This document shows, piece by piece, positions 1 through 7,405 of a stretch of 22,859 nt of DNA. The notes beneath the pieces were generated by a model, which made no database searches, had not been told where the DNA came from, and was given only the letters and a program-made list of their open reading frames with translations. A program made the position numbers and the translations under genes. Source of the DNA: Fimenecus sp963624605 (GTDB lineage Bacteria > Bacillota > Clostridia > Oscillospirales > Acutalibacteraceae); the NCBI GenBank assembly GCA_963624605.1, contig CAVFQD010000029.1, forward strand, positions 1 through 22,859, read 5' to 3'. Position 1 is the first letter of the stretch; each line of letters starts with the position of its first letter.

Positions 1-1785
1 AGCTATAGAAAATCTTGCAAGCCTGTTCTCTCGTTATCGGGTCGCCTACGCCGAAGCGACCGTCCGCATAACCCGAGAGAATTTTGTTATTCTTTGCCCA
101 TGCTATCGCAGCGGAATAATAATCGTTTGTCGGAACATCCGCAAAGCCGCCGTTCTCTCCTTCATATACCGAAAGATCCGCTCCTGCAATTCTCGAGAGA
201 AGAACTACGAAGTCCTGTCTTTGAATGTTGTCGGCAGGTCCGAAAGTGCCGTTGCCGTAGCCCTTTAAGTAGCCTTTACTTACATTAAACGCTATTGCGT
301 TATAATACCAAGCCTCATTTGCAACATCAGGAAAGATAATTTCAGGAAGCTCAACGAACGCAAATCCGTTATCGTTTGCATATCTCTCTGCTTCCGAACC
401 GCTTACGCCGTAAACCGTGAATCCGTCAACCTTTGCGTACTCGTAATCTTCGCCATTCTCTTTATAATAATATCCGAAAGCAAGCTCATCAATTGTCGTT
501 ACGCTGTCGGGAACACTTACGCTTTTAATCGAAGTGCAGTTGTAAAACGCACTCCAACCTATATATTCAACACCGTCCGAAATTGTTACCTTGCCGATTG
601 AGTAACATCCTGAAAATGCCCAGTCTCCGATTGAATTCACACCGCTGCAAATCGTAACATCAGTCATCGAGGAGCAATCGCTGAACGCCGACTCTTCAAC
701 CAGATATACGCTGCCTGGAATTGTAACGCTTTTAAGTGAAATACAGCCGATAAACGCCCATCTGCCTATGTGAGCAACACCGTCTGAGATTGTTAGGCTT
801 TCAAGAGCCTCACAACTGTTGAAAGCCATTTCATATATTTCCTCAACGCTGCCCGGAATTGTCACGCTTTTAAGCGACTGTGCAAGCGAAAATGCACTTC
901 TGCCTATGCGCTCAAGGCTGTCGGGGAAGGTTACGCTCTCAAGATACTCATTGTTAAGAAAAGCATAGTCACATATGAGGTCAGTGCCTGCGGGCACGGC
1001 ATACTGTGTATCCTTTTTACCCTGCGGATAAACAAGCAACGAATTACCGGTAAACAACACGCCGTTCTTTGAAGAATATACTCCGTTGCTCTCGTTAACA
1101 CTTATGCTTTCAAGCGACGGGCACCGATAAAACGGGGTTTCGCCCATATATGCCACTGTTTCGGGAAGCGTAACGCTTACAAGGTCTTGGCAGTAAGAAA
1201 TTGCGCAGTCGGCAATATTTACCGTGCCGTCCTTAACCGTAAAATTTGTTCCGACATCCTCGTTGACGCCAATCAAATATTTTTCTATGTAAAGCGCGCC
1301 GTTTTCCCATCTGCTTTCGTCATTATAATAAGCCGTTTCGTCAAACACGCCGTTTCCTATATACTCAATTCCGTCGCCGAGAGTTATATTCTCGAGAGCG
1401 GTGCAATAGAAAAACGCAGAATTTCCTATATGCTTCACACTGTCGGGAAGCGTAATGCTTTCAAGTCCGTAACAGAACTCAAAGGCTTCGTTTTCTATAA
1501 TTTCAACTCCGTCCGGAACGGTTACAGTCGTAAGGTTCGTGCAATACTGAAAGCACTGTCATAAATCTCCCTTACGGTATATCCGTCGATTTCGGACGGA
1601 ATAACGAGATTTTCCGCAAAACCGTTGTAATTTGTGATTCCGATAACATCCCCGTCGAGGAGCTCATAATCAAAATCTCTTGTTTGGTCGTCTGATGCAA
1701 ACGAACTTACCGCCATAAGCGGCAGTGATGTTATTATCATCAAAAGCGATAATAACAGCGAAATAAATTTTTTTGACCTTTTCAT
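1..1785 (-). pseudogene. Secreted BspA-type LRR / SLH-domain cell-surface protein, frameshifted and cut by the window edge
   Basis: Translation starts at 1785 after a GGAGG site. A clear signal peptide follows (MKRSKK, hydrophobic core, SFAS), ending near residue 31. The first frame stops at 1522-1524 after 87 residues. If one C is restored near 1548/1549, the frame stays open from there to base 1, about 595 residues in all. I translated this whole stretch and found no further stop. It contains many ~23-residue LRR_5/BspA-type repeats (AF..C..L.SVTIP.SV..IG), roughly from 1590 to 400. Two S-layer homology domains follow (about 334-150 and 145-1); the second has the SLH signature GYADGRFGVGDPITREQA and is cut by the edge. 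In the family, SLH domains anchor proteins to secondary cell-wall polymers and BspA repeats mediate adhesion. The ligand is unknown. The gene is either newly inactivated or contains a sequencing error. Confidence 0.85.
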
Positions 1786-1816
1786 TTATAGGCCTCCTGC
1801 TGTAAATTTCAACTAT

Positions 1817-1845
1817 ATTATATTATGCAGCATTTTTACTGTCAA
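1817..1845 (-). promoter_or_regulatory. Consensus sigma-A promoter of the LRR/SLH gene
   Basis: On the minus strand, TTGACA (1845-1840), a 17-base spacer and TATAAT (1822-1817) match the consensus exactly. Transcription would start near 1810, about 25 bases before the start codon at 1785, with the GGAGG ribosome site between. A perfect promoter on a frameshifted gene suggests the gene was recently functional or still is. Confidence 0.85.
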
Positions 1846-1879
1846 CAAAAAAGCATTCAGCCATGTAACAATAAAAGTC

Positions 1880-1894
1880 CCGTCCTATCGGCAA
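1880..1894. repeat. 15-bp direct repeat, copy 1 (second copy at 5146-5160)
   Basis: The 15 bases CCGTCCTATCGGCAA are identical here and at 5146-5160. In both places the sequence lies on the same side of the 108-bp repeat. After it the two regions diverge, but short matches remain. It may mark the outer end of a duplicated downstream region of the ATPase operon, or be a common intergenic repeat of this genome. Confidence 0.6.
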
Positions 1895-1977
1895 TATCCG
1901 TCATACATTTGTCAGTAATATGAATTGCAGGTCAGAGAGAGCCTATGTTTGTGCGTGATTTTTAATTTGTATATCAC

Positions 1978-2216
1978 CGTAGGGACAGCCCTCGCGGCTG
2001 TCCGAATTTCATATCAAATCTGCTTAGTGTTTCCGCCCCATCTCCGAGGGGGCTGTCATTTTTTGCAAAAAATGACTGGGGTAGTTTTTCACAGTTTGAT
2101 ACAACCTATTTTAACTCCTTCAGTTTCGCTTCGCTCAACAGCTCCCTCGTTAGGGAGCGGAACTTCTCGAGTAATTTCGTATTTATTGACGGACAGGGGC
2201 GAGCCCTGTCACTACG
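1978..2216. mobile_element. MITE-like hairpin element, non-coding, 239 bp
   Basis: The ends (1978-2004 and 2190-2216) form 27-base terminal inverted repeats matching at 22 of 27 positions. Each end also folds on itself: GGACAGCC/GGCTGTCC on the left, GACAGGG/CCCTGTC on the right. Four of the five differences between the ends are paired changes that keep both hairpins. Inside lie a perfect 22-bp palindrome (2055-2076, centre TTTTGCAAAA) and a GCTCCCT-CGTT-AGGGAGC hairpin (2141-2158). There is no credible coding frame. No target-site duplication was obvious. Similar GTAGGGACAG-type repeats are, from memory, common between genes of gut Clostridia; copy number here is unknown. Confidence 0.6.
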
Positions 2217-2315
2217 CTGTTCGCTATAAATTTTAATCCGTGCGAAGCACCCGCACTTCTTCACTATTCACTTTTCACTCTTACCTCGCCCAAAGGGCGT
2301 TGCCCCTGCCCTACG

Positions 2316-2423
2316 GGTACGCATAAAATTTCACGCCCCGAACGGAAATTTTCGTTCGGGGCGTGGTTTGTTATTATTCTCTTACGCTCTTTTTGCCATT
2401 TCGTTATCGTGGGCAAGAGCTTT
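2316..2423 (-). repeat. Displaced copy of the ntpD 3' end plus terminator (108-bp direct repeat, outer copy)
   Basis: This copy matches 5259-5366 at 105 of 108 bases (differences at 2328, 2346 and 2385). Read on the minus strand it encodes the last 13 residues of subunit D, KALAHDNEMAKRA, then the TAA stop and the terminator hairpin, but nothing of ntpD lies upstream. Sequence identity ends sharply at 2423/2424. It is therefore a fragment, not a gene. Together with the second copy it brackets the two-gene cassette 2465-4945. Confidence 0.93.
2332..2365 (-). terminator. Rho-independent terminator downstream of lemA (duplicated ATPase terminator)
   Basis: A perfect 13-bp stem (CACGCCCCGAACG with CGTTCGGGGCGTG) encloses an 8-base loop. 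On the minus strand it is followed by an A/T-rich run (AAATTTTA). It is the same hairpin as at 5275-5308 and would end the lemA transcript about 100 bases after the lemA stop codon. Confidence 0.85.
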
Positions 2424-2464
2424 AAAAGCGCAGAAAAAATCTTTTATTAAATCTCAACTAAACT

Positions 2465-3130
2465 TTAATTAAAAATCACTTCGCGAGCCTGTTCTTTGAC
2501 CTCTTTTGATGTTGCAAACGGAATTCTTGTTGTGTATTGCTTTTTGTATGCAATCATTTGATTAATCGGCCATTGGAAGATTTCTCTGTTCCATGTATTG
2601 ACAGTATCATTATACACTTCTCTTGCGGCTGTAATTTCTCGCTGTAAATAGCTGTTTTGTTGCATTGCATCGGCAATTTCCTGATGCGCTTTCAATTCCG
2701 GATAGTTTTCAACAGCCAAATTGATAGACTTGCCTATCCCGTCCAATTGAGCAGAAATATTATTTCTTTCGCTATCGTCGCCGATTCCGCTGCGATACTT
2801 TGCAATCTCTTTAAATGTATCTTTATCCAAATCAATTGCCTTATCAAGCAGTTTAGCGCAATTCTGCAATATCACAACCCTTTGTTCCAAATAATTATCT
2901 ATCGTCGAACTGTCGTGCTGCAATTTTTGTTCCAACTGGTTAAGGTAGCTTTCTCTTTTCTTTTTAACGATAAAAAATATCAGTCCGGGAATTATACAAC
3001 AAATCCACAAAAGGATTTCAATTATAATAGCACTTGATGACTTCGGCACAAGCAATGATTTATTAATAACGCCGACATCTCTTCCCTGCTCAAGGACTGG
3101 ATCTGTTAACTCGTTTAAATTGTTTGCCAT
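2465..3130 (-). CDS. lemA: LemA family protein
   Basis: The protein has 221 residues with one strong membrane helix at about 33-54 followed by KKKRE, then a long helical domain. LemA family hallmarks are present: NYLEQRVVILQNCAKLLDKA, NYPELKAHQEI, and AAREVYNDTVNTWNREI ending in a W-P just before the membrane-proximal tail. Family members are membrane-anchored four-helix proteins; their biochemical role is not firmly known, though LemA is linked to surface antigen presentation in Listeria. It lies 23 bases behind the 573-residue membrane protein gene, with an AAGGAG site before its ATG, so the two form an operon. The N-terminal ~30 residues before the helix are longer than usual for the family. 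The role here is not known. Confidence 0.85.
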   Translation of the reverse strand: MANNLNELTDPVLEQGRDVGVINKSLLVPKSSSAIIIEILLWICCIIPGLIFFIVKKKRESYLNQLEQKLQHDSSTIDNYLEQRVVILQNCAKLLDKAIDLDKDTFKEIAKYRSGIGDDSERNNISAQLDGIGKSINLAVENYPELKAHQEIADAMQQNSYLQREITAAREVYNDTVNTWNREIFQWPINQMIAYKKQYTTRIPFATSKEVKEQAREVIFN

Positions 3131-3153
3131 AAAACATTCTCCTTAATAAATAT

Positions 3154-4875
3154 TTATATCACTCTTGCAAGAATAGAATGATAAAATGTATGTGGACTTT
3201 GAGTTTGCGAATATTCGCTGTGCCTGAATTGACAGTCGCTAAGCTTAAGCTCCTGCAGTTTTACATTTGATGTTTTTTCAACAGGAATATATTCGAACCA
3301 TTCAACAGGGACATCGTGATAATGCCTGTCACCGCCACGAACAGGAATATAATCCACTCGTTTAACCGCTTCGTATGCATGTGATTTTACTGAAATGTAA
3401 TCCACATTATTTTCCGAACGCTCAAGCCTTGTTTTTAAGATTGCAGGAGTATCTGCTCTATCATCAATCAAGCCTTGATTGCAAAGCCTGTTTACCAAAA
3501 CTTCGGCTTCACGAACAGTGTAATTGCGTGAGTACGATTTTTTATAAATGTATTCTCTCGGCTTGTGCTGCTGATATAACGGTATTGACAGCAACGGTGC
3601 AAAATCAAAATAAACAGACTCAAAATATTCCTCATTAAGCTTTATAAACGCATCCTTACACATTCGAATATCATAAAAGCTATACTGACTTGAATCAATA
3701 TTAAAATTCCAATTTTGCAAATGCTCGGACACCACTTCATTTATACATCTGTCTTTATGTATATCAAAATCATCACCAAATGGCGATGTTTCTTTAATCA
3801 AGTTCAAAATATTTTTTTGTGCAAGCGGCGTAAACAAAAGTCTGAACTCAACCTCATTATCACGATTTTCCGCTCCGAAAACAGCATCAAACTCCTCATT
3901 TCCGAGTCCGGTAAAACCTTTTGACATATCCTTTTTCATTTTCTTTTTAATTTGCTTTATTTTGGATTTTACAAAGGATCTTTGTTTTTTCTCAGATAAT
4001 TGCTCAAAATGAGTTTTTTCTCGTGAAAATGACAGATTCGGTGCCGCTTCGTTTCCATATATCAAACTGTTTGAGTAGTAAAAATACGGCAGAGGTTTAA
4101 CCACTCTTGCATGTAGAACTTCTGAACGATGAACTTTAACACGCTCTCCCCTCGAGTTTACTGTGTACTCCGTCCATTCGATTAAAAGTGACCCTGTATA
4201 GGTTTTTTCAGTCCATGTTTGTGATAACCGTCTTTGAAAAATGAACGGATTGCCGACGATCTCCCCCGACATAATACCGATTGTCGAAGTTTTCTCTCCA
4301 TCTTGCTCAGCATATCCGTACTTTCCGCTCAAATAGTCAAATCTCCGCATATCATAATTTTTATCTATATTAAGCGTTGGAACAGTCATTTGTACAAGTC
4401 TTCTCGTTACATCACTATCCAACAAATCCAAAAACGGTGATATCAGGGACTGTGCGCATTGATATGCGGAATCCGCCTTTTGCTTAGTGTCGGAAAGTTC
4501 CGTTTCTATTAACGATATTCTCTTTTTAACAACAAGCTGACTTATCAAAAAAGGAACAATTGCCACGGGGACAGAAAAAAACAACAACTGATAATACGAA
4601 ACGGCAAATATTAGTATTGAAGTCGCAACTCCAACAATTCCAAGAAAAGTCAAAAACTTTTTAATTGTTTTTTTTGATTTTAATTTTTTCTCAATTCCAT
4701 TAGCTTCTTGACAAAACGCCATGTAATCATCGGCTGCTTTTATATTTTCATCAACACTGATTTTTGAATCCGATACCAGCTTGTCAAAATACTCCTTTGT
4801 ATTTTTTGAAAAGAGGTTTTTATAAACCGTTTGATATGCCATTCCAGGTTCAAGTAATATATTTTCATCATCCAT
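3154..4875 (-). CDS. Membrane protein with two adjacent helices, partner of LemA (family not named with certainty)
   Basis: I place the start at 4875 (MDDENILL), because GAGGAGAG lies 8-10 bases upstream and the promoter is at 4917-4945. A start at 4917, 14 codons earlier, would lie upstream of the predicted transcript start. The protein then has 573 residues: a charged N-terminal segment, two adjacent membrane helices at about 74-116, a long soluble part with an aromatic W-T-E-rich section (residues ~215-240), a Lys-rich stretch at ~294-320, and the motif FDAVFGAENRDNEVEFRLLF at 329-348. That motif weakly recalls DUF3137 proteins, which often sit beside lemA; I cannot confirm membership. The C-terminal ~130 residues are Tyr-rich with no recognised domain. 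No enzyme motif is visible. It probably acts at the membrane together with LemA. Confidence 0.75.
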   Translation of the reverse strand: MDDENILLEPGMAYQTVYKNLFSKNTKEYFDKLVSDSKISVDENIKAADDYMAFCQEANGIEKKLKSKKTIKKFLTFLGIVGVATSILIFAVSYYQLLFFSVPVAIVPFLISQLVVKKRISLIETELSDTKQKADSAYQCAQSLISPFLDLLDSDVTRRLVQMTVPTLNIDKNYDMRRFDYLSGKYGYAEQDGEKTSTIGIMSGEIVGNPFIFQRRLSQTWTEKTYTGSLLIEWTEYTVNSRGERVKVHRSEVLHARVVKPLPYFYYSNSLIYGNEAAPNLSFSREKTHFEQLSEKKQRSFVKSKIKQIKKKMKKDMSKGFTGLGNEEFDAVFGAENRDNEVEFRLLFTPLAQKNILNLIKETSPFGDDFDIHKDRCINEVVSEHLQNWNFNIDSSQYSFYDIRMCKDAFIKLNEEYFESVYFDFAPLLSIPLYQQHKPREYIYKKSYSRNYTVREAEVLVNRLCNQGLIDDRADTPAILKTRLERSENNVDYISVKSHAYEAVKRVDYIPVRGGDRHYHDVPVEWFEYIPVEKTSNVKLQELKLSDCQFRHSEYSQTQSPHTFYHSILARVI

Positions 4876-4916
4876 ATCAAACTCTCTCCTCGTAAATCTT
4901 ATTGTTTTACAAGACA

Positions 4917-4945
4917 ATTATAGCATATTAAAATTTTGTTTGCAA
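4917..4945 (-). promoter_or_regulatory. Promoter of the two-gene lemA cassette
   Basis: On the minus strand, TTGCAA (4945-4940), a 17-base spacer and TATAAT (4922-4917) are present, with an extended -10 (TGC before TATAAT). The predicted transcript starts near 4910, giving a leader of about 35 bases with the ribosome site GAGGAGAG. The cassette thus carries its own promoter and does not need read-through from the ATPase operon. Confidence 0.8.
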
Positions 4946-5258
4946 CACTTGTAAAACAACCAAGATTTATGTCGAATATTGCTATCATTCATAAGTTCTT
5001 TGACATAATGCCAAGTGTTTTTGCCCCACACCATAACGCAAGCTGTACCGATAATATTGCTCCGGCTTTGTCTGTAAAACCGCACGCTTGCAAAGAATTA
5101 TACTACGATGTGAAGCATTCTTCAAAAATTGCTCCATAAACAACACCGTCCTATCGGCAAGACCTGTCCTACACTGTCAATAAGTAGGAAATTGCCCAAG
5201 AAGTCCGCTTCATCTCCGAAGGAGCCTATGCTGGTCAGCTGCAAGGGCTGTCTATACA
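4946..5258. other. Intergenic region between the lemA cassette and the ATPase tail, no confident gene
   Basis: About 310 bases separate the cassette promoter from the 108-bp repeat. Two overlapping frames are open: 50 codons on the minus strand (5137-4985, beginning MEQFLKNASH) and 67 codons on the plus strand (4936-5139). Neither has a convincing ribosome site, and the plus frame starts inside the cassette promoter. Small frames of the 50-codon type seem familiar to me from gut Clostridia as repeat-derived sequence, but I cannot verify that. The right part (5146-5258) shares short blocks with 1880-2054, for example CATCTCCGA followed by GG-rich sequence at 5211 and 2039. Confidence 0.5.
5146..5160. 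repeat. 15-bp direct repeat, copy 2
   Basis: Identical to 1880-1894. It lies 98 bases left of the inner ATPase-tail repeat, while copy 1 lies 421 bases left of the outer tail repeat. The 239-bp MITE-like element accounts for most of this difference. Confidence 0.6.
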
Positions 5259-5366
5259 GGTACGCATAAACTTTCACGCCCCGAACGGGAATTTTCGTTC
5301 GGGGCGTGGTTTGTTATTATTCTCTTATGCTCTTTTTGCCATTTCGTTATCGTGGGCAAGAGCTTT
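5259..5366 (-). repeat. 108-bp direct repeat, inner copy: genuine ntpD 3' end plus terminator
   Basis: This copy is continuous with the intact subunit D gene, matching 2316-2423 at 105 of 108 bases. Two of the differences lie outside the coding part; the third, at 5328 against 2385, is silent in the Ala codon before the stop (GCA against GCG). Near-complete identity, including non-coding bases, indicates a fairly recent duplication or continued gene conversion. Confidence 0.93.
5275..5308 (-). terminator. Rho-independent terminator of the V-ATPase operon
   Basis: A 13-bp perfect stem (CACGCCCCGAACG with CGTTCGGGGCGTG) with an 8-base loop lies 16 bases past the ntpD stop codon. On the minus strand a short T-containing run follows. 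It closes the nine-gene operon. Confidence 0.9.
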
Positions 5367-6008
5367 TTGGCGAGCATCTTCGAGCATCATCGACTTGACC
5401 TTCATAAGTCTTGTCGTGGAGCTTCTCTCGTTCTCGTCAAGCTTCATTGTAATGTATTTTATCGTGTCCTCATATCTCGGAATCATAACATGCTCCAGGG
5501 CGTTTACCCTGCGGCGTGTCTTTTCGATTTCGGCAGACATCAGCTGACACGACTTTTCGACCTCGGCAAGCCTCAGCATAAGCGGCATAATGTCGGAAAG
5601 CGACTTTACAGCCTCGTCAAGGTCGGTTGATGTGAACGCAAAGCCGTAAGAGTATATATCCGCCTCGTCCGCCGTTTTGAACTTTGCGTCAAATACGGGA
5701 AGCTTTACGCTCATTACATTTTTTTCGTCAACATCAAGAGACATCTCCTGCATAGGCATCATAAGCGCAACATCCAACGCCGAATCGCTCATTACCGAGC
5801 GAGCAACGGACATATGGGCGTTTGCCTGCTTTATTCCGTCCTCGACCTGCCGCCTCAGCTCCTTGTTCTCACGCACAAGCTCAAGGAAACGGCGCATAAG
5901 CTCATCTCTTTTGTCTTTGAGAAGTTTATGACCCCTGCGTGCCGTAACAAGCTTACGCTTCAGATTGGTAAGCTCCATACGGGTGGGGTTTACATTCATT
6001 ACTGCCAT
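5325..6008 (-). CDS. ntpD: V-type ATPase subunit D (central rotor shaft)
   Basis: The protein has 227 residues, starting MAVMNVNPTRMELTNLKRKL. The N-terminal Asn-Pro-Thr-(R/K) followed by L..LK.+L is the family signature. N- and C-terminal helices (about 10-60 and 140-215) would form the coiled-coil shaft that turns inside the A3B3 head and passes rotation to the membrane ring. The C-terminal helix contains the typical R+RVNALE..MIPR stretch (RRRVNALEHVMIPRYEDTIK). It is the last gene of the operon, 23 bases after ntpB, with a GAGGAA ribosome site before ATG. Its final 13 codons are duplicated at 2316-2423. Confidence 0.96.
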   Translation of the reverse strand: MAVMNVNPTRMELTNLKRKLVTARRGHKLLKDKRDELMRRFLELVRENKELRRQVEDGIKQANAHMSVARSVMSDSALDVALMMPMQEMSLDVDEKNVMSVKLPVFDAKFKTADEADIYSYGFAFTSTDLDEAVKSLSDIMPLMLRLAEVEKSCQLMSAEIEKTRRRVNALEHVMIPRYEDTIKYITMKLDENERSSTTRLMKVKSMMLEDARQKALAHDNEMAKRA

Positions 6009-6031
6009 AATATCAGTTCCTCGGATTTCCG

Positions 6032-7405
6032 TTACTTCTTATCGTAGTATTCGTCAAGGAGTTCGTCGCTGACACGCTTCAATTCGCTTCTCGGGAATAT
6101 TCTCAAAAGGCGCCAGCCTATATCAAGCGTTTCCTCGATAGTTCTGTCCGTGTCGAAGCTCTGATTAACATATTCCTTTTCAAACTCGTCGGCAAACCTT
6201 GCATAGAGCTTATCCATATCCGTCAAAGCCGCTTCGCCGAGGACTACCATAAGCTCTTTTGCGTCCTTACCTCTTGCGTATGCCGAGAAGAGCTGGTTCA
6301 TTGTGTTTGAATGGTCCTTTCTCGTCTTACCCTCGCCGATACCCTTGTCTTTAAGTCTCGAAAGCGACGGAAGAACATCGATAGGCGGCATAATTCCCCT
6401 ACGGTAAAGGTCACGGGAGAGGATAATCTGACCCTCCGTGATATATCCCGTAAGGTCGGGAATGGGGTGGGTCTTGTCATCCTCGGGCATTGAAAGGATG
6501 GGTATCATAGTGATACTGCCCTCTTTGCCCTTCTGTCTGCCTGCACGCTCGTAAATCGATGCAAGGTCGGTGTACATATATCCGGGATAGCCTCTTCTGC
6601 CGGGGACTTCCTTTCTTGCGGCGGAAACCTCACGCAATGCGTCCGCATAGTTTGTGATGTCCGTCATAATAACAAGAACATGCATACCCTTGTCAAAAGC
6701 AAGATATTCCGCAGCGGTAAGCGCCATTCTCGGCGTTGCTATTCTTTCGATTGCGGGGTCGTTTGCAAGGTTCGAGAACATAACCGTTCTGTCGATAGCA
6801 CCCGTCTCCTTAAAGGAACGGATAAAGAAGTTCGACTCCTCGAATGTGATACCCATTGCCGCAAAGACAACGGCGAATTTTTCATCCTTGCCTCTTACCT
6901 TTGCCTGCCTTGCAATCTGCGCCGCAAGCTGAGCATGCGGAAGACCCGAAGCCGAGAAAATCGGAAGCTTCTGACCTCTTACAAGTGTGTTAAGTCCGTC
7001 GATAGCCGAAACGCCCGTCTGTATAAACTCCTGCGGATATGCTCTTGCGGCAGGGTTCATCGGAAGTCCGTTAACGTTCATTCTCTTTTCGGGAATAATT
7101 TCGGGGCCGCCGTCAATGGGTCTGCCCAAGCCGTCAAAGACTCTGCCGAGCATATCCTCCGACACGCCGAGCTCCATCATTCTTCCCAAAAATCTTACCT
7201 TACTGTTTGAAAGGTTGATACCCGTCGAGGGCTCAAACAACTGAACAAGCGCATCCGTGCCGTTTATTTCAAGCACCTTGCAACGCCTTGTTTCGCCGTT
7301 TGCAAGCTCAATTTCGCCGAGCTCGTCATATTTGACATTTTCAACCTCACGGACGAGCATAAGAGGACCTGTTACTTCTTCTACGGTTCTGTATTCCTTA
7401 GGCAT
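6032..7405 (-). CDS. ntpB: V-type ATPase subunit B (non-catalytic head subunit)
   Basis: The protein has 457 residues, the usual length. Subunit B alternates with A in the cytoplasmic A3B3 head. As expected for B, the P-loop is replaced by SASGLPHA (151-158), so this subunit does not hydrolyse ATP. The region LPSLSRLKDKGIGEGKTR places Arg350 where the catalytic-interface arginine of E. hirae NtpB sits. MTDITNYADALREVSAARKE (247-266) is fully conserved in character. Its ATG overlaps the ntpA stop (TGATG), and its ribosome site AAGGAGG lies within the last ntpA codons, indicating translational coupling. Confidence 0.98.
   Translation of the reverse strand: MPKEYRTVEEVTGPLMLVREVENVKYDELGEIELANGETRRCKVLEINGTDALVQLFEPSTGINLSNSKVRFLGRMMELGVSEDMLGRVFDGLGRPIDGGPEIIPEKRMNVNGLPMNPAARAYPQEFIQTGVSAIDGLNTLVRGQKLPIFSASGLPHAQLAAQIARQAKVRGKDEKFAVVFAAMGITFEESNFFIRSFKETGAIDRTVMFSNLANDPAIERIATPRMALTAAEYLAFDKGMHVLVIMTDITNYADALREVSAARKEVPGRRGYPGYMYTDLASIYERAGRQKGKEGSITMIPILSMPEDDKTHPIPDLTGYITEGQIILSRDLYRRGIMPPIDVLPSLSRLKDKGIGEGKTRKDHSNTMNQLFSAYARGKDAKELMVVLGEAALTDMDKLYARFADEFEKEYVNQSFDTDRTIEETLDIGWRLLRIFPRSELKRVSDELLDEYYDKK

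Larger units (their letters stand above)
1786..2464. other. Gene-free stretch of repeats between the LRR/SLH gene and lemA
   Basis: These 679 bases hold, in order, the LRR gene promoter, a 15-bp repeat, the MITE-like element, a short stretch with a CGCCC-AAA-GGGCG hairpin near 2288-2299, the ATPase-tail repeat with its terminator (2316-2423), and about 40 A/T-rich bases after the lemA stop. No gene is supported. A 103-codon plus-strand frame at 1925-2236 runs through the inverted repeats and has no ribosome site or family likeness. Confidence 0.75.

Noticed and set aside
1187..1564. 125-codon plus-strand frame
   Set aside because: It is the reverse of the LRR repeats; the opposite strand encodes a continuous BspA repeat series.
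1..1785. CRISPR-like regular repetition
   Set aside because: The ~69-base periodicity comes from degenerate protein repeats (BspA LRRs), not identical repeats with unique spacers.
1925..2236. 103-codon plus-strand frame in the left intergenic region
   Set aside because: It runs through the inverted repeats and palindromes of the MITE-like element and has no ribosome site.
4936..5139. 67-codon plus-strand frame
   Set aside because: It begins inside the lemA cassette promoter and has no ribosome site; kept only as part of an uncertain repeat-like region.
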